From: Gordionus sp. m RMFG-2023
Lineage: Eukaryota; Nematomorpha; Gordioida; Chordodea; Parachordodidae
Reading direction: 5' to 3'
Length of the DNA: 64,000 nt
Assembly (NCBI RefSeq): GCF_954871325.1
Contig: NC_088777.1
Location: 52,700,002-52,764,001, forward strand
Made by a program: the position numbers and the translations under genes. Below are positions 13,082 to 24,538 of this stretch, piece after piece. Numbering within the stretch: position 1 is the stretch's first letter; every line of letters starts with the position of its first letter. Below the pieces are notes generated by a model that ran no database searches, had not been told where the DNA came from, and saw only the letters and a list, made by a program, of their open reading frames with translations.

Positions 13082-16000
13082 TTTTTATAATTTATTGTAA
13101 TTTTAATTTTTCAATGTTACTAAATTATAAATATCCTATTTAATTAGCTGCCATCCTATTTAGCCAGATTAAATAAAGCTAGCTTCTACTGTTTTGATAT
13201 AATTTACATTAAAAGGTTTTAAAACAAACTATTTATTTATATTGGATTCACTTTAAAAAAAATTGCGATATTTGAAGGTATAAATTTTATAAAGAGATAT
13301 AAACGTATTTAACTAATTGAATAATTCTTAAATAATACTAAAAATATTAGCATTTGGTGTCATCTAAAATAATAACGATATAAATTTTTGCGCAGTTTTT
13401 GAAATATATTTTTTTACATATTTTTTTGATTTATAAAAGATTTACTATTACATCTTGTCATATATATTTTGCTATATGTTTATTTAATATAATGGTATGT
13501 TTATGAAATTAACAAAGTTAATAATACACCAATTTAAAAAAGTTATTTATTAGCTTTATTATATATTAAATTTTAATTATTCTACTGCTATATACGATAT
13601 AGATAATTATTTTATCATATTATATAAAAAAGCGTAGAATTATATTTGTTTATATTTGTTTATATATATTTATATGTTATTATTCCCTTTTTTACTTATA
13701 ATTTAACAAAAATAAAGCACCACCAATATTTTTATTTCTTAGCAAAAGTCTCTACACATCTTCAAAGATTTAAATATGAAAATTACAAAATATGTATTTA
13801 TAGAAGAGAAAGTTTTTTTTTTTAAATTTTATTAGATAATAATATTTCCCATTTAATTCTGTTATTTTATAAAAATACAATCTTTAAGCCATTTCCAAGA
13901 CTAAACGAATTTTCAGAGCGATTTTCTAGCCAAATTTCACGCTAATTTTCATTTATTTCCAAACAAAAGTTAATAACTTGCCAAATTAATTTTTTTTGCA
14001 TAATAAAGCAATTTTAAAATTTTCTTAACTTGCAAGCCTCCCTCAAACTCCAATTTAAGTCGTTTAGTTTAAAACAAAGAAATTTATGTTATGAAAAAAT
14101 TTAATAAACCAAATATTAACCTATCTCCTGGAAATAACTTTAAAATTATCTGAAAACATATCTAAAAAATGGCTTTGAAAAAACGTTCTGTCATGAAATG
14201 GCTCTATTCTTTAAAGACAATTCCCAATACAAGATATTTGTAAATATAAATTTAATACTAATACATTGTTACCAGGGGAGCCAACGCCTACATGTGGGTG
14301 GGGGAAAGGGGATATAAACGGTTAGTATCCAATTTTTCTTGAGGAGTTAGGGTGTAGGATAAATCTATGAGGGGGGGGATATTTATTACATTTTTAGATG
14401 AAATATATTGCTTAAAAATTTATACTTTTATTATATATCTAATATAATACAATGATATTGCTGATTATCGACCAAATCTATATATTGCAAACAATAGACA
14501 TTATTTTCCAATTAAAACTTTCCTTTATTTAAATATAATTTAAAAGAGCAAACTCATATTCATTCCAAACAATATGCCAGAATAATTCGTTCATTAAATG
14601 ATGTTTTTAATTGAATTCATGATCTAAGAAATAACTCTTTTATATTCATAATATATTAAGAGCTGGTAGTAGAGCTAAAATAATTTAAGTTATTCTTTAT
14701 AAAACTTATGAGAGGATAACCATTATAATTAATAAGGTGTAATGAATAATGGATAACATCGCCTCCAAAGTCGGCGACAGTTTTTTAGGGGGTAGGCGGG
14801 AGGGTTTGAAACCAGTAAATTCTCTCATGTAGATGCTAAGGCGCGAAAAAAAGGAGGGAAGATTTAAAAACAAATAAAATAAAAAATTAATAATATAATT
14901 TGTATTATTAAATAAATTATAAAAATTATATAATTTATATTGTTAAATATGAATTAAATCAACTGAAAAAAACAAGGAGCATCGATATTTTTTTTTAAAT
15001 CGGGAGAAATATATTTAGATTTTATAGATTTTGGAATTGTAATTTAATATTCGATATTTGAGTCTCAACCTATGGGGCGCCATTATTTTTATTTCTCTCA
15101 TACTCCGTTTTTTTGGCATGATGATAATTTTGACTATTCTTTTCCCCTTTAAACTATTTTCCAATCCAAAATAATACAATAAATAATCTAATAAAGCCCT
15201 TCTTAATTTTGGTATAAGTTTCAAATTTCTGACGTTTCTTTACTTCTATATTTATTTTAGGAATTAAAGGTACTTGTCAGGCACCAAATATTACATTTTC
15301 GATTCTAGCTACCAATTTATTTTTTTTTATTATCTACCTACCGAATTAAATAAATTTACAATTGAGAACTAAATTTTTTTCATTTATGAAGCAAGCTTAT
15401 GCTGGTTAAAGTCAGAACTAATAAAACATTGGCGTATCTTATCCCTCGTGGAAAAATCCTGGCAACACCAGAGATTGATATATCTGGTTAAGTTTTGACC
15501 AAAAAAATATCATTAAATGAATAAGTATATTTAAATATATATATAGGCAAATATTTTTAAATTAATAATGTATTAAAAAAATTAAGATTTATTTACCCCT
15601 CCCCCTTTCTATCCCTTAGACCAAATGTAACTCATTGGGATAAAGAGTGAATAGAATTATTTCAAATATCTTAATTATCTTTCCTGATACTCATTTATCG
15701 ACAGTACCCACCCTTTTCCAGGCGAAGTCCAAACTCATTAAAACCAGGTCTGAACACAATTTATTTGATAACCATATCAATATCATATATTGTTATTAAT
15801 TATTGACCATGTTATAATTAATGCTATTATTGAAAGAATTTTAATTATCTTTTACAATTTAATTTTTAACCCCCCCCCCCCCCTCCTGTTCAGACCAAGT
15901 CCAAACCATTTAAGACGAAATGTAAATACAATTATTTCAGTATAAAATATATTTTAGTTATTGTGGTTCTAAAAGCCTAGGTCTCTTCATTAAATTGATA

Positions 16001-16530
16001 ATTAACATTGCTATCGAAATATATTTTATTTTCTTTTTATTGGATACCATTTAAAAAAATTTAATTTTAAACCCCCCCCCCTCCCACTCCTCTACTACCC
16101 ACAAGTCAAACCTAAACACCAATAAAGAAATTTTAATTAGCTTTTATTGCTACCCATATCGATATTTTATGCTAAAAATATTACCACCTAACATGGTCTA
16201 GACTCTCCCATTAAGATAGAAAATATTCCTTTAAAGATTTCTATTGAATAAATATAATTGACATTTATTGATGATAATATCCAATTCATTCTCACTTGTT
16301 TAATTTCATTCTTTTCCTTTATCTTTGCCTAATTTTCATCATTCTTTATACAAGCACGTGTTACTTCATTGAAATATCTACTTCGCACACGAAATGTTAA
16401 AAATTTTGAAATGAACGAAGAGTATACATATAAATATTTTAAATAATTTATATTATAAGAAAATTTTAATTATATTAGTGAAATTAAATTTTATAAACGT
16501 AAAGTTCTTAAATAATTTCTAATAAAAATT
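13082..16530. repeat. 3' spacer of gene B, diverged copy of the 22.0-23.5 kb and 37.2-38.1 kb spacers
   Basis: No gene is visible. Segments are shared with the other plus-strand blocks: 13360-13400 and 13900-14000 match 22230-22390, and 14880-15100 matches 22620-22800 and 37590-37760. Poly-C runs at about 15871-15886 and 16071-16082 have equivalents near 23000. The relationship is old, since only islands align by eye. A G-rich word near 14270-14320 (GGAGCCAACGCCTACATG then G-runs) resembles a degenerate transposon end of the GGCGTACGCAG plus G-run type. Confidence 0.5.
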
Positions 16531-16533
16531 TAA

Positions 16534-16620
16534 GATGTCTAAATAACTCAAAATTTGGTAGATGGTTTAGTCATATGGGAAATGCGACAAAAGTTCGTTT
16601 TCTGTTTATATTTAAAAAAA
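16534..16620 (+). pseudogene. Isolated exon 3 fragment of the secreted family
   Basis: The stretch reads NLVDGLVIWEMRQKF in one frame, matching the exon 3 core NMVDGLVIWEIPQ of gene C. An acceptor-like TTTAAG precedes it, but the first part is out of frame with the core, and no other exon lies within reach. It is a relic of another plus-strand copy. Confidence 0.65.
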
Positions 16621-19600
16621 TATAGGTATACATTGTTAGATAAATAGAAAATGAATTACTTGAAATTGAAAGCCAAATGTGAAATACTATAGTATAATTT
16701 AATTTTAGTTAAATATTCTGACTTCTTTATTTAAATTGTTTAATTTGCCAAAGGGTATCCAGAACTTAACTATTCTTCCATATTTATAATCGACTAAACT
16801 TAAAAATTATATATATATATATTTATTTAATAATTCTATAACTATTCATATATAAAAAATTTGAGATAGATTAAATTGCCGATTTGATCTTATGGTCATT
16901 TCCAATTTTTTGCATTCAAAATATATAACAATATTTAACATTATGCCACTTTTAAAAAAGCCAACCATACGTTATATAAAGAAATTTAAATGAAGCGTCT
17001 AGCTCTATTAAATCTGTTACAATGTATTTTTTCCCGTAATATTTTATTTTTTACAATTTAAAAAAATTTTTTGAAAGCATTTTATTAAATTTAAAAATCA
17101 GTTCCAAATATTTTTCTATCATATTTGGAAAATTCATTTTAAGCATGGTAGATAATATTACCGTTAAACTTTTTGTCATTTATAATTTATATAAAAAAAT
17201 TATGGAAAATTTATTATAAATTTTAAAATTTCTTAAATAAATTGTTAGGCTACTTATTCTAAACGTGACCTACATTTCCAGTAAAATAATTTCTAGTAAA
17301 ATTCGATCTTAAATTTAAAAAAATAACGCGCTTAAAAAATGATTTATAGTTTAAAATGACTTAGTGCCGGATAAAAAACATTGGCGCTAAATAACCCAAA
17401 GATATTTCAAACTAAAGAAAATGCATTTTGCCAAAATATCAATTCAAAAATAAAATGAAGTGTAAAAAAATAACCAATTAAAAAAACCAATCTCTTATTT
17501 GTGTTAAATTAAATAAAAATAAATTCTACATGAAAGGAGTAATATAATCATAAAAATATTAAATAAATTAAACTGATGTGATTGAAAATATTATTGAGTA
17601 AAAAAAATAATAATCCAATAGGAAAGTAAACCAATAAAAAGGTATTACATTTGTTTCCTATCTCATAATTATAATGCTGTTAATTTAAATATGCGTAAAG
17701 GTGCATAGAGAAAACTTTTGCCTCAGGAGTGGGATGGAGAGGGGTTGGCTGTTGGCGAAAAAAAAATATCGTCGTTTCCGAGGTCAACTTTTGATCTAAA
17801 ACTTATTCCACACTCGATTTTAGGGTCGGATAGATTAAAAATTTAACATTAAGCAATAGAGTATCCTTCTATAACATTAAGAAGATAGGAAAACGATAAC
17901 TTAGAGATTAATGAGATTGTATATTAGATTATAAAGGATAATAGAGAGTTTAATAAAAATAAACTATTATATAATATTAAATAAAAATTAAAAGAAAAGA
18001 AACATTTTAAATATATCAAATATATAAAAAAAAATATATATATTACAGCGAATCTAAATTAAATTCCTTTTATTTTTACTAAAATCGATTAAAATCTCTC
18101 TTGGCAAAAATAAAGAAAATAAATCAAGGGCTAAAATATTTCTTTTGGGAAATTATCAATTTTTTTATTTTGTTTATTATTTTCTCTTGTATTTAAGGTG
18201 ACTATTCTTGATTTCCATAACTTAAGAATCAATTTCTGATAGGTTAGGTCGCACACACGAGTACCAATTAAATATTAAATAATAGTAATATTATCATTGC
18301 CCTATATAAACATCATTTGGATGATTTATTGATAATATATTACAAATGGATATCTTATAACATAGGTTAGGTAGTTTGTATTTTTACAATAAAATTTTGA
18401 AACAAAGTTAAAACAGAAAATTAATAGATGCATATGTTGCCAAATACTTTATCTACATAGCTCGTCACCTATAATACCTTAGGAGCTGTGATTAAACTAC
18501 CCCATACCCTAAAACAAAACATGGTAAAGTGGTTAAAACATTTTTAGCGTGTATTTTAGGCCCCTCAGATTTCAATTATTCTTCTCCTTTGCCACTATTT
18601 TTAAAATTATATTCCAAATATGAATAACATATAAACTTTTAATTAATTATTTTCTGCTCAAGAAAAGACTTTTATGCTGTTGTAAACGGTAATATTTATA
18701 TATTATCTTTCTACAACTTAAAAAAAATAACATTTTAATCAATTACCCATAACTACTTCCAGGGTTATATATATTAAATATATCGTTATTGCGTGAGTAC
18801 TAGTTAAGGCAATAAACTTTTGATAAATATTATTTTTATAGCTATGACTTTAAACAACATGCCAAAAATTTTCAAATTATTAGCTTTAATATAATGGCTA
18901 AAGCAAAAATAAGTATATGGCAATATTTATAATTTTGTGGTAAAAAAAATGATTTTTTAGCAAAATACCTTATGCCAGGAAATCCAGAAGCTGTAGATAG
19001 GTAAGAAATTAGATATAAAAACACATCCAATTTAAAGTCTTTATACTTAAGGGTTTAAAAGTATTTGCATTAACATTGTTATTCCCTCTATCACTTTACT
19101 TTGGGAACCTCCATCGCTTAAATCTTCCTTTCATAACCCTACTAGCAAGTTTACCAAACTTTATGATATAATAAACGATAAATTCTTATTTATAATTTTT
19201 TAAATCTTTGTAATTTATTCATTAAATAAACTCTTTAACGATAAGGATAACAGATTGTATTAACTTTAAACTATTATAAAATAATCTAAACGATATACAT
19301 ATTCCCTTAGAGAAAAAAATTAACTCAAATTTTAGGGGAGAGTTTGGTCCTTGCAAAGAATACGTCATTTCCCAAAGTTAGATTTATCATTTTTCCACAA
19401 TTATATTATTACTATATATTACTTAATCTGATATGATACTTTAAGCTAATACAGTAATTTTCGTTAGTAAATTTGAAAACATATATTAGAAAATTTGAAT
19501 TAATAGTTTATCAAATGTAAAATGTATACCATAATAGTTTGACGAGGTTATGATTAATTCTAGTAATTATTTATAATATATTAATAATCAAGGTTTTATT

Positions 19601-20160
19601 TTCAACATATATTTTTATGAAAACGGTTTTAAAACAGATATTTTAATTTAAAAAAATAGTTTAAATGACCTTTCTACTTAAATTATAAAGAAAATTAAAC
19701 TAAAAAAATTTATTAATCAGTTTACAGTACAATTAATATTATAAAATAGTTTAAAACACTTTTTTATCATTGTAGATAATTTACTTTCGATTTTTCCTTC
19801 AAATTTTTTTGAAGATTTTACTATTTTGTAGTTAAAATAAATTTATCCTAATAATTTTGAATAAAATATAAAAAATACTGAGGAAAGTACACAGGACAAG
19901 ATATAAGATAAAAGAAAAACTTGGGCGGATAAAATTAATCCAAATTTTAGTTTTAAAAAAATTAGCTTAGGATATTTTTTTAAAAATAATATTTCTTTCT
20001 TTCATATGAAAATATTTTTAAAAAACCGGCAATCATACTTCTTAATATTGTAATATTAATTCAATTGTATTTTATTTTAAAAATTTGATAAAATTTTCCA
20101 TATTTTATCAGTATTTAAATTAATGGAATAGTTAAGCTAGTAATTACTTGAGAATTATTT
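16621..20160. other. Long AT-rich stretch without a recognisable gene
   Basis: No family exon, transposase motif, RNA gene or terminal repeat could be supported here. A GC-richer patch at about 17700-17800 (GGAGTGGGATGGAGAGGGGT) is unexplained. Confidence 0.4.
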
Positions 20161-20261
20161 ATTTTTGCTTAATTCTTTGAATTCAATCTTATCTCTCACT
20201 TTCAAAGTAGCCTTTGTAGGGCGTGGTATATTTATGGGAGATTTTGTTTTAGAACATTTAA

Positions 20262-20575
20262 TCCGGGCCCAAAATTTTTTTAAAAAAACACCCAAGCCGG
20301 GCCTGAATTATTTTTTAAAAAACACCCAATCCAGGCTGTATTTTTTAAAACAGCTTATATTTGAAATCGTTATTATTAGCTATAAAAATAAAAAATAAAT
20401 ATAATTTATTTTTAAAAAATTCGGGCCTGGCCTGAAAATTTTATTTTAAAAAATGCCGAGTCGGGGCTAAAATTTTTTTAAAAAAAGCCGGGCTGGGCCT
20501 GAAATTTTTTTAAAAAAACCTAGGCCAGGCTGTAAAAAATCTTTAAAAAAATCCGGGCCGTGCCCTGCAAAATTA
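20262..20575. repeat. GC-box/AT-run tandem repeat, unit about 40 bp
   Basis: Units alternate a GC-rich word such as CCGGGCCTG, GGGCCTGG or GGCCAGGC with a run of T then A (TTTTTTTAAAAAAA). About eight irregular units can be counted. Each unit is partly palindromic. Such GGGCC/AT-run arrays are seen near the ends of some DNA transposons. The open frame crossing it is an accident of the repeat. Confidence 0.65.
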
Positions 20576-20617
20576 ATATAAACAATATTTTTGAAAAATA
20601 TATCGGGCATCTGCATT

Positions 20618-20670
20618 TTTTGGCTTGGGGGGGGGGATTTGTCCACCTGCCCCCCCCCGCTGCGTACGCC
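20618..20670. repeat. G-run/C-run foldback with GCTGCGTACGCC end
   Basis: A run of ten G at about 20627 faces a run of C at about 20652 across a short loop and ends in GCTGCGTACGCC, immediately before the surviving part of exon 5 of the truncated family copy. The same end motif follows C-runs at about 23334 and 43922. This looks like a transposon terminus, and its position suggests that the insertion removed exons 1 to mid-5 of the adjacent copy. Confidence 0.55.
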
Positions 20671-22016
20671 AATGATAATAATGAAAGGTTCCTCGAAACA
20701 TCCATCTAAAAAACTGAGAGCTATATTTTACAACTTATTGAACAACAATTCATGTTACATTCCTAAAGTTAATGTCATTCTGCAAAATTGTCAGAATAAT
20801 AGCACAAGTTAAATACTTAAAATTCATTATTAATACTGATATGCAAATTTATCTTATGTAGACAACTATAAATCCAATTTTGGAAAAAGTAAAATAATAA
20901 AATTTAAATATATATTTGTTAGCCCTTTACATTGAAAAACCAAGTGTTTTTACATATAATTGAAGGAATTTACAATCTGGTTATTTCCAACGAAAATTCG
21001 ACAATTATCATGAGGTTGTTATAAAAATATCTATAATCATAAATACTTAACCCTAAAAATTAATAATCATAACAGAAATCTACCCTTATATCCTTCCAAT
21101 AATAAAGACACTCATTCCAAACTATTCACAGATTTAATATATACATCCGTTATTCGATACTATAAAAGCGCATTTAGTTACAGTTTGACCATGTTCGAGA
21201 TACCACTTAAACATATAAAGCTGGCGTTAAATTATTGGAGAAATTTTTCTATCTCACAAAATACGAAGGTCATTATAATTATTAAATTTGGATAAATGTT
21301 TATCTAATTTAGATATATATTCATATTTTATTTCATGTGATTTTCATCTCTTTATTAGTAACAAAAAAGGTATTCTAATTTTATTCTCTCCAAAAATAGT
21401 CCCTATAAATTAATTTGAAAAATTGTATTTTCTAAGATATATTTTTTCTACGCCTTTTTCCCCTAAGAATCTTTTTCAGGGATTTCCAATGTATTTATTT
21501 TACATATATTTTTTGAGCCGAGTAAGATTCATATTTATTATTTAGAACAGTTCGTTTAAGAAATTATGTCTAATTTTTTATATAAAAATTTAAACCAAAA
21601 TGTTTTTAATTAAATATAACATAAGATGATGATAGAAGTGAACTACAATAAATCTGCACTTTGCACTAGTTGACTTCTTAGCATCAATGATGGTCTAAAA
21701 TATAAAATTAACCTAGGAAGAAATCAATATGTAATGAAAAATATAATTTATTGTGTAATATATTATCGACTGAGAATCATTATAAATCTTTTGTCCTTAC
21801 TATTTTATATTTTTTAAGCCCATCATCGAACAAAACAATGCAACGCTTACCATAAAAAATTATCAAAACAACATTATGGATAATATTTTGAAAAATAATT
21901 ATATAGTTTATAGCATAATGTGTCTATTGAGAATCGATTTGTCAGGAGATGAAAATAAAATTATAAATGTGACTGCATCTTCTACATGGAAAATTATGAA
22001 GCGTTTGTATCTATGA
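20671..22016 (+). pseudogene. 5'-truncated plus-strand copy of the secreted family (exons 5-10)
   Basis: Exons by homology to gene B: end of exon 5 20671-20807, exon 6 20862-20888, exon 7 20923-21014, exon 8 21076-21268 (LFTDLIYTSVIRYYKS...), exon 9 21626-21730, exon 10 21819-22016 (PIIEQNNATLTIKNYQNN). Exons 8 and 10 are clean. Exon 7 is 5 nt short and out of frame (92 against 97 nt), and exon 9 has an in-frame TGA after SALCTS. The 5' half ends abruptly at a transposon-like terminus. It is closest to gene B and shares its strand, so it is a duplicate of the B type rather than of C/E/F/G. Confidence 0.85.
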
Positions 22017-23540
22017 TTTTTATAATTATCTTTTATGATTTTTATAAATATTTTTTAGCTTGCATTGTTTTGTCATAATGAGGTTAACATTAAAAGGTTT
22101 ATAAACAAACTATTTATATATTATCCTTGATTCACTTTAAGAAAAATTGCCACATTTGGAGATAAATTAATTCAAAGGGAGAGGCAAACGCATTTATTCA
22201 ATTTAACAATTTTTAAATGAGACTTTAAATGAAATGGCATTCGGTGTCATTCTAAAATAATAACAACTTAGGCCATTTCCAGACAAAACGTATATTCAAA
22301 GCGATTTTCTAGCCATGTTTCCAGTTAATTTTTCTTTATTTAACCAAACAAAACTTAATGTGAGATTAATTTCATTTTTGTGGAATATAATATTTTAAAA
22401 ATCTTATCTTGCAAGTCTTTCTCAATCTCCTATGTTTATAAATAAATTAAAATTATCTGGAAACAAGTTTAAAAAATCGCATCAAGAAAATGACTTTATG
22501 CTTTTAAAACTTTTCTAATAAAAAGATATTTCGTGTAAATATATATAAATTTATTACTAATACATTCATACCAGTAATGTAGACAAGGGGGAGATGGTTT
22601 TTTTTTAAAATTCAATTAATTAATTAAAATTTAGTAACATAATTTGTAATGTTAAATAAATTTGATATTTACAAATTTTATAATAATAATTAACTGAAAA
22701 GAACGAGCAATATTAAAAATATTTTTTAATGTATATAGACTTTATAGATTTTTGAATCCTAATTTGAAATTCGATATTTAAGTATCAATCTAAGGCAAGC
22801 AGTTGTCGCTCATAACTGGTCTTTATTTAATAATTAGAAAAAGTGATTGAATTTGTCTCTACTAATCACGACATACATATTGTTCATTGCTTTCATGTTG
22901 ATATTAATTCCTGACCCGACAAGACATGGATCACCCACTTAGGGTGACAATTATTACTATATTATAAGAAAATCAATTATCTTTTATAATTTTTTTTAAA
23001 CCCCCCCCCCTCCTCTCCGTTTGGACTAAATCCAATCTATTTAGACCAAGAGTAAATACTATCATTTTAGTATAAAATATATTTGTTAGATTCTATAAAC
23101 AAAATAGTACTGGCCTCTCCTTCACTTCTTATAACCACTAAAATAATAATTACCATCACATTTAAAAGATTTTAATTAGCTTTTATTTGATACCTATCTA
23201 GATATTTTATGTATAAAAATATTTATCACATATCAAGGTCTAGACTCACACATTAAAAAGAAAAATAAAGAATATTAATGAATAAATATAATTGGTAATT
23301 ATGGATGATAATATCCAATTCAACCCCCTCCCCTTCGCTGCGTACGTGCCTGGTTGGGACGAGTAAATCATCAAGTGTCACTTGATTAATCTCTACTTCA
23401 CACACAAAATGCTAAATGATTGAAATGGACGAAAAGTATTTAATACTACAAATTTATTGAGTAATTTACATTATAAGAAAATTTTAAGTAATTATTATAT
23501 TTAAATAATTTGTATTAAAAATATAATATAATCGACTAAC
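22017..23540. repeat. Spacer of the second plus-strand block, duplicated at 37.2-38.1 and 43.8-44.1 kb
   Basis: No gene is visible. 22325-23150 aligns closely with 37216-38073, and 23150-23540 continues at 43763-44110, the two halves being separated there by the LTR retrotransposon. A C-run with CGCTGCGTACGTGCCTGG at 23322-23356 recurs at 43910-43945. Confidence 0.75.
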
Positions 23541-23549
23541 GCATTATTC

Positions 23550-23612
23550 ACTTTAGTCTATTGTTTAGTCATTTGGAAAATTCAATAAAAGTTTTCTATT
23601 CAACCTTTAGAT
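23550..23612 (+). pseudogene. Isolated exon 3 fragment of the secreted family
   Basis: The stretch TTGTTTAGTCATTTGGAAAA encodes CLVIWK, aligning to the DGLVIWE core of exon 3 with decayed flanks. A duplicate of this scrap lies at about 44125-44185. It marks the remains of yet another plus-strand copy. Confidence 0.5.
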
Positions 23613-23815
23613 TTGTATTACAAATTACCACCTAGATGGTATATAAATGGTTTGAGATTAATTCCTAGATCTATAATGCTACCTTAATAAATCAACACAA
23701 AATTTTCAGCAACATTTTATAATTAAATTGCAGATGAAAGGCTTTAATTAAGTTGAACATTTAAAAATAATATTTAACAAGTTTATAGTGATGATTTACA
23801 AGATAAATTTCTATT

Positions 23816-23995
23816 ATCTTTCTTAGAGATATATACCATCCCATTTTTGAACCTTTATCAGACAGGATATAAATTATTTATTTACCCGGGGTGTCTTGTA
23901 CTAAATATAATACATATTTAAAACTATCTATCTCTTACCTAGAATATAAATTTAATTTAATAAAAATTTATAACTTTTAAATCTTTTTTTTATTT
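23816..23995. repeat. Segment that is inverted in its paralogous position at 44.4 kb
   Basis: About 180 bp here (from ATATATACCATCCC through TTATTTACCCGG and CTTACCTAGAAT to an AAATC/T-run) reappears at about 44388-44565 in reverse complement, while the DNA on both sides is in the same orientation in both copies. It has no coding potential. Confidence 0.8.
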
Positions 23996-24335
23996 AAAAA
24001 TTTTTATGTTAAAAAAGGAACTTTAAAAATATTATAAAAATTGAAAAGGAGAATGTTAAGGGAACAATTCGGGTTGAGTTGTAATAAGCTATTAAATATA
24101 TTTTTACTCCTTTAATATTAAACAAAAATAGAATAATAAATTATTTTGTTATTTAATCCTAAAATTTTTATTATAAAAAAAATTGATTTATGTGTAATAA
24201 AAAAAAATGTTTCTGAAAATTATATTTACAAAAAGATTATATTAAAAAATTTGGATTGATTATGATTTGCTTTTTAGCAATGCATTATAGCCTTGCAGTA
24301 TTTAGTCATACCACCCAGCCTTTCCTGCAAATATT

Positions 24336-24408
24336 CAGGATTGAACCTGCGTCCTTGTTCATACTCGTGTTTCCAAGCGTACATGTTACTCATTAGGTCA
24401 CCCCGGCG
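24336..24408 (-). repeat. 73-nt tRNA-like insertion with empty sites in paralogues
   Basis: On the minus strand this carries GGTGACCTAATGAG (A-box-like) and GGTTCAATCC (B-box-like), the same family as 9774-9851. The flanks CTGCAAATATT and TTAAAATGAA are continuous at 44925-44940 and 58410-58432, so the 73 nt were inserted after the duplication. The insert is the size of a tRNA without a SINE body or A-tail, and no clear target duplication is seen. Confidence 0.65.
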
Positions 24409-24538
24409 TTAAAATGAATATAATAATAGTAACAAATCTATTTTTAAAATTCGTACTTTTATAAAAAAAACATTAAAATTATATATAATATTATAAATAT
24501 AATTACAAATTTTTAAGCATTCTTCTAATCAATTAATA

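Noticed and set aside
15015-15224. Minus-strand open frame of 69 residues
   Set aside because: It lies in duplicated spacer, is not open at the equivalent places at 22.7 and 37.7 kb, and has no recognisable motif.
20165-20398. Plus-strand open frame of 77 residues
   Set aside because: It runs through the GGGCC/AT tandem array and has low-complexity composition. It is not a gene.
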